NCBI GenBank assembly: GCA_001464035.1
Contig: LNEC01000004.1
Location: 1-64,000 of the forward strand
Length of the DNA stretch: 64,000 nucleotides
Direction of reading: 5' to 3'
Origin: Bradyrhizobiaceae bacterium Ga0074131
GTDB lineage: Bacteria; Pseudomonadota; Alphaproteobacteria; Rhizobiales; Xanthobacteraceae
Below, one piece after another: positions 8,601 to 17,057 of the stretch (position 1 is the stretch's first letter; the number at the start of each line of letters is the position of its first letter). A program made the translations under genes and the position numbers. The notes below the pieces were generated by a model. It was not told the DNA's origin and made no database searches. It saw only the letters and a program-made list of their open reading frames with translations.

Positions 8601-10630
8601 AAGGTCAGAAGATGAACAAGCCGGAAGCAATCGGACCGGAGAAGATGGATTTGAAATCCATGGATATTTCCGAAGCAAAGCGGGACGAATTGAAGTCATC
8701 CCTCGGGCAAGCATTCCCAGAGGTTTTTGCCGAAGGGCTTATCGACTTCGACCAACTTAAGCGCGTTCTGGGCGAATGGGTTGACACAAGCAAGGAGCGG
8801 TATGGTCTCAACTGGCCCGGCAAGGCCGAGTGCATGAAGATTATCCAGCAGTCCAGCGTCGCGACCCTTAAACCGGTGCGCGGTGAATCTCTCAACTTCG
8901 ATCAGACCGAAAACGTGTTTATCGAAGGCGACAATCTCGAAGTTTTAAAGCTCTTACAAAAAGCGTACTTCGGCAAGGTAAAACTCATTTACATCGACCC
9001 GCCTTATAACACCGGGAACGAATTCATTTATCCTGATAAGTATGCCGAGACGTTGGAGACTTATCTTTCGTATACCGGTCAAATTGACGCGGAGGGGCGA
9101 AAATTCTCGACCAATACGGATGCATCCGGACGGTATCATTCTCGCTGGCTAAACATGATGTATCCGCGACTGTATCTAGCCAAAAATCTTCTCCGCGAAG
9201 ATGGCGCTGTCTTCATTTCCATCGACGATCACGAGGTCATGAATCTTCGTTCTATGTGCGACCAGATATTCGGAGAAGAGAATCATGTCGCAACAATATC
9301 CGTCCTCAACAATCTCAAAGGCCGGAATGACAAGAAGAATGTCGCTACTTGTCATGAGTATCTTGTCGTGTATGCCAACGAGCGCTTCGAATCGTTAGGT
9401 ATCCCACTAACGCACGAACAACTGTCTCAATACAAGTATAAGGACGCTAGCGGGCACGCTTACGCGCTCCGTGACCTGCGGAAGCGTGGCGGGGCAGATA
9501 AGCGCATTGACCGACCAAAGTTGTATTTTCCCATCTTTTTCAACGAAGCCAGCGGTCGTTGCTACCTTGAACGGAACTCCGCTGACGATATTGAGATTCT
9601 TCCATTATTGGGTGATGGGGCAGACGGGTGCTGGCGATGGGGGAAGGACAAGGTACGGCGAGAGCTTGGTAGCCTGCATCCCAAATACAATCGCTCGAAG
9701 GATAAGTGGGGGGTAGAGCACCGCGTCTATCTTGATCCGACGATAGGTGGCGCGGATGACGAGGAAGCGGATGACGACGATGTAAGTTTTGAGAGGACTT
9801 CAAAGTCAAAATCGTTTTGGTGGGGGGCAGACATTTCCACAGATCATGCGGTTCGGGCGTTCAAGGAGCTGTTTGACGGGATGGGCACCGATTATCCCAA
9901 ATCGCCCAAGTTCATGAAGCGCATTCTCCAGATGGCCACGAAAGATGACGACATCATCCTGGATTTCTTTGCCGGATTTAGCACGACGGCACACGCAGTC
10001 ATGGAGCTCAACTATGAAGAGCAAAGCCAACGACGCTTTGTTATGGTTCAGTTACCTGAGACAAGCGAGAGCACCTCGGAAGCCGCGCACGCTGGCTATA
10101 AAACTATTTCTGCTCTCTCTCGGGAGAGGATCAGACGGGTTGGAGCGGCTATAGCGAGCAGAAATGTGGACGGATTGAATCTCGAACAGCGCAAACTGCC
10201 GGACACCGGCTTCCGGGCATTTTCACTCTCTACTTCAAACTTCAAAGTGTGGAATGGGAATGCATCCGGCTTCGACGACGGCGGCAGCCAACTCGAATTG
10301 CATATTGACCACCTGTTAGAGGAAAGCACCGCCGAGGACGTTCTATATGAACTGCTTGTGAAGGCCGGATTCCCGCTCACGACTCAAGTGAAAGTCGTTG
10401 AGATGGGCGGGAAGGACGTATTCTCCGTCGAGGATGGTACGCTTCTCATCTGCCTTGATAAGGAGATTACTCCGGAGCTGATAGACGCTCTCGCTGAGGC
10501 CAACCCCCTGCAGGTCATCTGCCTGGACGAAGGCTTCAAGGGCAATGACCAGCTGAAGGCCAACGCTGTTCAGACTTTCAAGGCTCGCGCCCAGGCCGAG
10601 GAATCCGAAATCGTCTTTAAGACGGTTTGA
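8597..10630 (+). CDS. mod: Type III restriction-modification DNA adenine methyltransferase (Mod)
   Basis: 677 residues from GTG at 8597, or 672 from ATG at 8612, which has AAGG upstream. Motif IV DPPYNTG lies at 134-140 and precedes the AdoMet-binding motif DFFAGFSTTAHAV at about 452. This order defines beta-class N6-adenine methylases, including type III Mod subunits. The intervening region (about 200-400) would hold target recognition. The enzyme should methylate one strand of an asymmetric site and form the Mod-Res complex. It is followed after 10 bp by the res gene. The recognition sequence cannot be read from the sequence. Confidence 0.88.
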   Translation: MKGQKMNKPEAIGPEKMDLKSMDISEAKRDELKSSLGQAFPEVFAEGLIDFDQLKRVLGEWVDTSKERYGLNWPGKAECMKIIQQSSVATLKPVRGESLNFDQTENVFIEGDNLEVLKLLQKAYFGKVKLIYIDPPYNTGNEFIYPDKYAETLETYLSYTGQIDAEGRKFSTNTDASGRYHSRWLNMMYPRLYLAKNLLREDGAVFISIDDHEVMNLRSMCDQIFGEENHVATISVLNNLKGRNDKKNVATCHEYLVVYANERFESLGIPLTHEQLSQYKYKDASGHAYALRDLRKRGGADKRIDRPKLYFPIFFNEASGRCYLERNSADDIEILPLLGDGADGCWRWGKDKVRRELGSLHPKYNRSKDKWGVEHRVYLDPTIGGADDEEADDDDVSFERTSKSKSFWWGADISTDHAVRAFKELFDGMGTDYPKSPKFMKRILQMATKDDDIILDFFAGFSTTAHAVMELNYEEQSQRRFVMVQLPETSESTSEAAHAGYKTISALSRERIRRVGAAIASRNVDGLNLEQRKLPDTGFRAFSLSTSNFKVWNGNASGFDDGGSQLELHIDHLLEESTAEDVLYELLVKAGFPLTTQVKVVEMGGKDVFSVEDGTLLICLDKEITPELIDALAEANPLQVICLDEGFKGNDQLKANAVQTFKARAQAEESEIVFKTV

Positions 10631-10640
10631 GGGTACCAGT

Positions 10641-13589
10641 ATGAAACTCAAGTTCGATCCTTCACTTCAGTACCAGCAGGATGCCGTCAACGCCGTTGTC
10701 GGCGCGTTCGAAGGGCAGCCTTTCGTGCAGACCGGGGCGATGGCGTTCCAGTCGCTTCAGATTGGCGGGCTTTTCCAGACCGAGCTTGGGCTGGGAAACC
10801 GGCTCAACATTGGCGATGAGGACATCCTCAAGAATGTCCAAACCGTGCAGGAGGCCAACGAAATAGAGAAGGTCGCCGCCCTTGAGGGGCGCGAGTTTTC
10901 CGTCGAGATGGAGACCGGCACCGGCAAGACCTATGTTTACCTTCGCACGATTTTTGAGCTGAACAAAACTTACGGATTCAAGAAATTCATTATCGTGGTG
11001 CCGAGTGTCGCCATTCGTGAGGGGGTACTCAAGAGCATTGAGGTGACGAAGGAGCACTTCCATACGCTCTACGACAACACGCCCTTTCAGCATTTTGTCT
11101 ATGACTCCAAGCGCCTCGGCAAGGTACGGCAGTTCGCGACCAGCAATCAGATTCAGATCATGGTCATCAATATCCAGTCCTTCCAGAAGGATGTTGCCGA
11201 CAAAGACCTCTCGGAAATGACCGAGGATGAGCTGAAGAAGCTCAATGTCATCAACCGAGAGAATGACCGTATGTCGGGCCGAAGACCCATCGAGTTCATT
11301 CAGGCGGCTAGCCCCATCGTCATCATCGACGAACCGCAGAGTGTCGATACGACGGAAAAATCCCGCCGGGCTATTGGGAACCTCAATCCCATGGTGACGC
11401 TGCGCTACAGCGCGACGCATCGCAATCCCTATAACCTTCTCTACAAGCTTGATCCGATCAAGGCATATGACCTGCGGCTCGTGAAGCGGATCGAAGTCGC
11501 GTCCATCCGTTCGGATGACAATTTCAACGACGCGTATGTGAAGTTACTCAAGACTGACAACAAGAAAGGCATCAAAGCCCAGGTCGAGATCCACAAGGAG
11601 GGTGCGGCTGGCCCGAAAGCGACAAAGCTTTGGGTTAAGCAGGGCGATGATCTTTTCGTGAAATCCGAGGAGCGCGACGCTTACCGCGACGGCTACATCG
11701 TCCAGAACATCGATTGCTCTCCCGGCTCGGAATATATCGAGTTCAATCAGGGCCGATTCCTTGATCTGGGTCAGGAAGTCGGCGGGCTGGGCGAGGACGT
11801 TATGAAGGCGCAAGTCTACGAGACCGTCGAGCAGCATTTAAAGAAGGAGCGTGCCCTCAAGGGCAAGGGCATCAAGGTGCTCTCTCTCTTCTTTATCGAC
11901 CGGGTTGCAAATTACCGCATTTATAATGAGGACGGTTCGACGAGCCTTGGCAAGATCGGCCAATGGTTTGAGGAGGCTTATAAGGAACTCACTGCCAAAC
12001 CCATCTACAAGGGGTTGATTCCGTTCGGCGTTGCCGATGTGCACAATGGCTATTTCTCACAGGACAAGCAGGGCCACGCCAAGGATACCCGCGGCAACAC
12101 AGCCGATGATGATGACACTTACAGCCTTATCATGCGCGACAAGGAACGGTTGCTCGACCCCAACGTGGCATTGCGTTTCATCTTTTCGCATTCCGCCCTC
12201 CGCGAAGGCTGGGACAACCCGAATGTGTTCCAGATTTGCACTCTGAATGAGTCGAAATCAGTCGAGAGAAAGCGGCAGGAGATTGGACGAGGGTTGAGGC
12301 TGCCCGTCAATGAGACCGGTGAGCGCGTTCATGATGAGACCATCAATCGCCTGACGGTTATCGCGAACGAGTCCTATGAGGATTTCGCGCGCACTTTGCA
12401 AACAGAGTTTGAAGAGGACTTCGGCATCAAGTTTGGAAGGGTCGAGCGGATTGCCTTTGCGAAACTCGTTAGGCGCGCTGAGGACGGCGGGGAGTCCGAG
12501 CTCGGTCAGGACGAGTCGGCCAAGATCTGGGGCGAACTGGTTGCAAACGGGTATCTCGATGCATCCGGTCATATTCTGGAGAAGTTTGATCCTAAGAACC
12601 CCCATTTCAAGCTGGAAGTCTCTGGCGCGTTCGCTGATCTCCGCGCCGAGATTACCGACGAGGTGAATCGGAAGCTTTTCAAGAACCGGATTGTCAATGT
12701 TCGCGATGCGCGGACACTGAAATTCCGCAAGGAAGTGCACCTGAGTGCCGACTTCCAGGCGCTCTGGGAGAAGATCAAACACCGAACCCGATATCGTGTG
12801 ACTTTCGAGACCGAAGACCTGATTGAGAGGGCGCTCGCCCGCATCAAGCAGATCGAGCCCATCAAGGCGGCGCGTGTGGCTACCACCGTTGTCGAGGTGG
12901 ATATTACCGACGCGGGGGTCTCCGCCGACCGGCAGATTTCAACGCGGGTGCGGGATGTGGAGCAGGTGAAGGTTCTGCCGGACATCCTCGCCTTCCTGCA
13001 GAAGGAGACGGAGCTGACTCGGCACACACTTGCAGAAATTCTCAAGCGTTCGGGACGGCTCGGCGAGTTCAAGATCAATCCACAAGCGTTCATGGCAGCC
13101 GCAGCGAAGGAGGTTTCGCGGGCGCTCCATGACCTGATGCTGGAAGGGATCAAATACGAGAAGGTAGCTGGCCAGCATTGGGAAATGAGCCGGATCGAGC
13201 AGGATGCCGAAGATGGCATTGTTCGGTATCTGGGCAATCTCTATGAGGTCCAGAACCGCAACAAATCTCTCTTCGATGCTATCTTGTATGAATCCGAGGT
13301 TGAAAAGCAGTTCGCGCGCGACCTCGACAGCAACGAGAACGTCAAGCTCTTCGTTAAACTGCCATCCTGGTTCAAGATCGACACGCCTATTGGTACTTAC
13401 AACCCGGATTGGGCGTTTGTCACAGAGCGCGAAGAAAAACTCTACTTTGTGCGCGAAACAAAGGGATCTTTGGACAGTGAAGACCGTCGCACTAAGGAGA
13501 ACCAGAAGATCGCCTGCGGTCGGAAGCACTTCGACTCGTTGGGCGTCAATTACGATGTGGTAACGTCATTGGCAGAGGTGGCGTTCTGA
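10641..13589 (+). CDS. res: Type III restriction enzyme Res subunit (helicase-nuclease)
   Basis: 982 residues. Walker A METGTGKT is at about 90-97, the Walker B-type DEPQ at 230-233, and motif VI (QEIGRGLRLP) near 550. The C-terminal YNPDWAF...ETKG segment (about 915-945) is the PD-(D/E)XK nuclease core typical of Res subunits. It translocates or slides on DNA using ATP and cleaves when two unmodified sites are engaged; this is known for the family. It lies directly after mod and before the DUF262 gene in the same operon. The length matches EcoP15I-type Res (about 970). Confidence 0.9.
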   Translation: MKLKFDPSLQYQQDAVNAVVGAFEGQPFVQTGAMAFQSLQIGGLFQTELGLGNRLNIGDEDILKNVQTVQEANEIEKVAALEGREFSVEMETGTGKTYVYLRTIFELNKTYGFKKFIIVVPSVAIREGVLKSIEVTKEHFHTLYDNTPFQHFVYDSKRLGKVRQFATSNQIQIMVINIQSFQKDVADKDLSEMTEDELKKLNVINRENDRMSGRRPIEFIQAASPIVIIDEPQSVDTTEKSRRAIGNLNPMVTLRYSATHRNPYNLLYKLDPIKAYDLRLVKRIEVASIRSDDNFNDAYVKLLKTDNKKGIKAQVEIHKEGAAGPKATKLWVKQGDDLFVKSEERDAYRDGYIVQNIDCSPGSEYIEFNQGRFLDLGQEVGGLGEDVMKAQVYETVEQHLKKERALKGKGIKVLSLFFIDRVANYRIYNEDGSTSLGKIGQWFEEAYKELTAKPIYKGLIPFGVADVHNGYFSQDKQGHAKDTRGNTADDDDTYSLIMRDKERLLDPNVALRFIFSHSALREGWDNPNVFQICTLNESKSVERKRQEIGRGLRLPVNETGERVHDETINRLTVIANESYEDFARTLQTEFEEDFGIKFGRVERIAFAKLVRRAEDGGESELGQDESAKIWGELVANGYLDASGHILEKFDPKNPHFKLEVSGAFADLRAEITDEVNRKLFKNRIVNVRDARTLKFRKEVHLSADFQALWEKIKHRTRYRVTFETEDLIERALARIKQIEPIKAARVATTVVEVDITDAGVSADRQISTRVRDVEQVKVLPDILAFLQKETELTRHTLAEILKRSGRLGEFKINPQAFMAAAAKEVSRALHDLMLEGIKYEKVAGQHWEMSRIEQDAEDGIVRYLGNLYEVQNRNKSLFDAILYESEVEKQFARDLDSNENVKLFVKLPSWFKIDTPIGTYNPDWAFVTEREEKLYFVRETKGSLDSEDRRTKENQKIACGRKHFDSLGVNYDVVTSLAEVAF

Positions 13590-13619
13590 CCGACGCACAT
13601 AAGGACTAGAGAGAATTAA

Positions 13620-15383
13620 ATGGCCAAAACACTTGAAGCGCACGACAAGCTAATCCGCGAGATTTTCGAGGGGAGTTATCAATTCGAAATTCCTGACTAC
13701 CAAAGGCCGTATGCGTGGACGACGGAACAAACGGAAGAACTTTTCAATGATCTTGTCTCGGCGATGCAGGATTCTCGGACTTCTCCGGTCACAAGCCAGT
13801 ATTTTTTGGGCAGCATCGTCCTTATAAAGAATGATCGGGACCCAAAATCGTCCGTGGTCGATGGCCAGCAACGGTTGAGCACGCTCACCATGCTGTTCGC
13901 CGCTCTACGGGCAGCCATGCCGGAGGCCGCCGACGACATCACCGATTTCCTATACAAGAAGGGAAAGGCAAGCCTAGGCGAGACGAACGAGTACCGCCTC
14001 ATCGCTCGTGAGGAAGATGCCGCCTTCTTCCGGGAGTTCATCCAGGAGCCCGGCGGCATTGCTGGACTGATCGACAACACCGCAAAGCTCGAAGACAGCC
14101 GACTGCGCTACCGTGAAAATGCTACATTGCTTTTCAAGAAGGCGACGGAACTGTCGGCTGCGGATCGAGACGCATTGTGGAAGTTTCTTGCCAATGACTG
14201 CTCTCTCGTCGTCATCTCCACTCCCGACCTGGAAGCCGCATATCGCATCTTTTCGGTATTAAACAATCGCGGCCTGGATCTTGCGCCCATCGACATACTT
14301 AAAGCGAACATTCTTGGTGCAATCCGCAAGATTGCTGGCGAACCTAAAAGTCGCGACTACGCAAAGAAGTGGAGTCAGATTGAAAGCAAGCTCGGAAGGG
14401 ACGCCTTCGGGGATTTGTTCGCACACATTCGCACCGTTTATACCAAGCAAAAGCAGCGAGCGACGCTCGTCAAAGAATTTCAGGATTACGTAACCGAATA
14501 CAATTCACCGGTTAATTTGATAGACAAGGTCATCAGTCCATTCTCAGAGGTGTGGGATTTTGTCAGAGAGGCCGATTTCGAGGCAACGGAACATGCCGAG
14601 TCAATCAATGACTATCTATCCTGGCTAAATCGGGTCGATTTTAAAGACTGGGTGCCCCCGGCCATTCTCTATTTCAAGAAGTTCCGGAATAAGCCAGCGC
14701 TGCTGAACGACTTCTTCAAGGCGCTGGAGCGGCTGACGTATTTCATGCTGGTTACACGGGTTGGCATCAATGATCGCATCGAGACCTTTGCGAGCCTGAC
14801 CAAGGAAATTGAACCCGCGTCGTTCCATGGCGATCTGATTGGACTTACAACGCTTCATCTCACCGCAAAGCAACAGCGTGAATTCATCGCCGCGCTCGAT
14901 GGCGATATCTATCGGCGCTTGCCCAAAGCCCGCATGGCATTGGTGCTGCGGCTAGAAGCTCTGGTGAGCGATGGGAGCAAGAAGCAGATTTTCGACCATT
15001 TGTCTCTTGAGCATGTCCTGCCGCAAACGCCGCCGGATGGCTCGGAGTGGATGTCATGGTTTCCGGATGAAGAGGTGCGCGACTCCTGGACTCACCGACT
15101 TGCTAACCTAGTGCCGCTTCACATTCGGAAAAATCCGTCCGCAAGCAACTTCGACTTCCAGACTAAGAAAAATGTATACTTTACCGGAAAGGGAACGAGT
15201 TCGCCCTTCATTCTGACAAATGAAGCCCGTGCTCAGGTTGAATGGAAGCCAGTTTTTCTTGAAGTACGGCAAAAGCGGCTGGTAGGGGTGCTCAGCAAGC
15301 ACTGGCAGCTCGATCTCAATGCGACCGATGTTGATACCGACACGGCCTCGGCGAAGGAAATTCGAACTGATGAGTGTTGGTGA
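13620..15383 (+). CDS. DUF262-DUF1524 (GmrSD-like) nuclease
   Basis: 587 residues, with GAGAG just upstream of ATG 13620. The N-terminal DUF262 domain shows the YQRPYAW segment (about 27-33) and DGQQR (81-85), a ParB/sulfiredoxin-like nucleotide-binding motif. The C-terminal DUF1524 domain carries LEHVLPQ at about 463 followed by RLANLVPL, an HNH/His-Me nuclease pattern. This architecture is that of GmrSD/BrxU-type IV restriction enzymes, which cut phage DNA with modified bases using NTP. It is 30 bp after res in the same direction, so it probably extends the type III system to phages with modified DNA; that link is inferred. Confidence 0.85.
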   Translation: MAKTLEAHDKLIREIFEGSYQFEIPDYQRPYAWTTEQTEELFNDLVSAMQDSRTSPVTSQYFLGSIVLIKNDRDPKSSVVDGQQRLSTLTMLFAALRAAMPEAADDITDFLYKKGKASLGETNEYRLIAREEDAAFFREFIQEPGGIAGLIDNTAKLEDSRLRYRENATLLFKKATELSAADRDALWKFLANDCSLVVISTPDLEAAYRIFSVLNNRGLDLAPIDILKANILGAIRKIAGEPKSRDYAKKWSQIESKLGRDAFGDLFAHIRTVYTKQKQRATLVKEFQDYVTEYNSPVNLIDKVISPFSEVWDFVREADFEATEHAESINDYLSWLNRVDFKDWVPPAILYFKKFRNKPALLNDFFKALERLTYFMLVTRVGINDRIETFASLTKEIEPASFHGDLIGLTTLHLTAKQQREFIAALDGDIYRRLPKARMALVLRLEALVSDGSKKQIFDHLSLEHVLPQTPPDGSEWMSWFPDEEVRDSWTHRLANLVPLHIRKNPSASNFDFQTKKNVYFTGKGTSSPFILTNEARAQVEWKPVFLEVRQKRLVGVLSKHWQLDLNATDVDTDTASAKEIRTDECW

Positions 15384-15446
15384 ACCTTATCAGCATTTGT
15401 TAGTGCAGGACCCGCCCGATTTGGCGCCGCGATCCGGAGTATCTCA

Positions 15447-16250
15447 TTGAGCTGCATTCCCGCCCACGGACGCATCCATTGCGACCTTTGCCATCGCGGT
15501 CCTATGACGTTTGACCTTACGGAACGCACCGAAGGTGATTGGCGCATCACGGCCAATCCTCTCGGCTGGGGAAATCCTCGCGCCGAGATTCTGGTACTCG
15601 GTTTCTCAAAAGGGCCCAATGCGCTGGGCGCGCTGGCGACGAAGTCGCATGACGCGATTCCGTATGCTGGACAGCGGCATTCCGTGAAAAAGATACTTGG
15701 CCGAATCGGCGCGGTTGCGAACGACGCCAATATTGATGCGCTCATTGCGGACCAAGCTGGCCGATTTGCCTGGGGATCTCTCATACGCTGTACGGTGCAA
15801 CGGCAGGAGGATGGAGTCTGGAAGGGTAGCGGAGGAGGCATGCTCGACAAGTTTGTCGCAGCGCCTTTCGGTCGCGAGGTCGCGGGCAACTGCGCCAGCC
15901 GCTTTCTTGGGGATCTTCCGCCCGAAACCAAGCTGGTGGTTCTCTTCGGTCTCGGAACCAAAAACAACTACGTCACAGAAGCTCGCAAGGTCATCCAGCA
16001 CGCCCGGCCGAGCAAGGCTTGGCGGACAATCAACGAAGTTGCCTACGCCGACGGGCGCGTGACCTTCGTCCACGTCGAGCACTTCGCGTCCCAGGGTCGC
16101 TTGATTCCCGACTGGTGCGGTGAGTCCAATCCAAAAAAGGGCAATGCGATCTCGACCAGATCACGATTCGGCCATTTCGCCCATCAGGCAGCACAAGCGG
16201 CTCTGGCTGCGAACGGTGATCGGCCTAGTAGGTTTGAAGAAGTGCGTTGA
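15447..16250 (+). CDS. Uracil-DNA-glycosylase-superfamily-like protein
   Basis: 267 residues from TTG at 15447; ATG 15504 is an alternative, but it would remove the N-terminal CDLC motif that looks like half of a metal site. The segment GWGNPRAEILVLGFSKGPN (about 34-52) resembles the active-site loop of UDG-fold enzymes. KLVVLFGLG and VHVEHFASQG (about 205-215) could be the core strand and the second His motif. The gene follows the DUF262 gene by 63 bp on the same strand. It may recognise unusual bases or be a structural relative without glycosylase activity. The family call is tentative. Confidence 0.5.
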   Translation: MSCIPAHGRIHCDLCHRGPMTFDLTERTEGDWRITANPLGWGNPRAEILVLGFSKGPNALGALATKSHDAIPYAGQRHSVKKILGRIGAVANDANIDALIADQAGRFAWGSLIRCTVQRQEDGVWKGSGGGMLDKFVAAPFGREVAGNCASRFLGDLPPETKLVVLFGLGTKNNYVTEARKVIQHARPSKAWRTINEVAYADGRVTFVHVEHFASQGRLIPDWCGESNPKKGNAISTRSRFGHFAHQAAQAALAANGDRPSRFEEVR

Positions 16251-16697
16251 TTTGGGCGTGGTTGAAAGTCGAGCTATCCAGCACAGTCAGTCACAAGCTG
16301 TTTAGGTTTTGTGAATTAGTTAGCCCCTTTTTGTGGTGATGTGGGCTGGTTGTATCACAATGCAGAAAGTGGTGACCGCCGGTTCGAACCGGACTGCCCG
16401 GCTAGCCGAACGATGTCTGCTGTCGGTTAGTTCGACTTCTGAATTTGAGCTTTTCAGACGCTCCACTGACCCAAGGCAGCTCTTAGGCACAAGGGCGTCA
16501 CGTCATTGCAAGTGCTGGTCCTTCCCTCCGGTACGGGGCCATGCGGCCATCAGCCCCCCGCACGTACCCTCGATGACGATCCAGCCATTGTGTCTGGGAC
16601 GAACATCAACATCTTGTAGATAATCACCCAAGACTTGTCGCTCATATTGACTCCTACCCTCAGTTGCGTTCGTAATTGCCCTTTTGGGGGATATATA
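16251..16697. other. Leader region before the QueC cassette
   Basis: These 447 bases separate the UDG-like gene from the QueC cassette. They contain a 14-bp perfect palindrome, CCGGTTCGAACCGG (16379-16392), in a context reminiscent of a tRNA T-arm, but no full cloverleaf can be drawn. The promoter of the cassette is presumably here; no confident box is seen. Short frames in the stretch show no family signature. Confidence 0.4.
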
Positions 16698-17057
16698 GTG
16701 GGCAGCAGCGGTTCTGGCCGGATCAGTGACTATCCGGGTTCATCCGGCACAGGCTCAGGTTCTGATCGATGCGCTCAGGCTTTCGCCGTCGCGCTCGAAG
16801 ACATTGAGCATTGCGATTTCTACAAGGCAAGCGGCACCGTGCCCCCACCCGGACAACAATTGCGAGTAGCGCACAAGAAGCGCATCGTGGCGGAAACTGA
16901 CGCAGGCATAACGGTCGGCAATCTCCCAACGACGTACAATTATCTCGCCGGTTGCCTCAAAGATGGCTGGACGTACACCGGCACGGTCACTGGTTCGAAT
17001 GGCTCGGGGGCCGTAGCCACAGTATCGGCGGACTTTGCACCTTCTTCGCACCCATGA
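16698..17057 (+). CDS. Small Gly-starting protein (GSSGSGRISDYPG) of the QueC cassette
   Basis: 119 residues from GTG at 16698. GGGGG at 16686-16690, 7 bases upstream, decides this start over the open frame from 16635. After Met removal the protein would begin GSSGSGRISDYPGSS, then a Gly/Ser/Thr linker. A compact domain of about 90 residues follows (Cys near residues 25, 39 and 84; VGNLPTTYNYLAGCL; repeated YTGTVTGS/VATVSADF strands). No enzyme motif is visible. The stop overlaps the next start by 4 bp (ATGA at 17054). Qat systems also carry a small Gly-rich-start protein upstream of their QueC-like gene. I infer that the flexible N-terminus may be a substrate for the QueC-like enzyme. Confidence 0.7.
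   Translation: MGSSGSGRISDYPGSSGTGSGSDRCAQAFAVALEDIEHCDFYKASGTVPPPGQQLRVAHKKRIVAETDAGITVGNLPTTYNYLAGCLKDGWTYTGTVTGSNGSGAVATVSADFAPSSHP

Noticed and set aside
16330..16410. Possible tRNA around CCGGTTCGAACCGG
   Set aside because: No matching acceptor, D-arm or anticodon stem can be built; only a T-arm-like palindrome is present.
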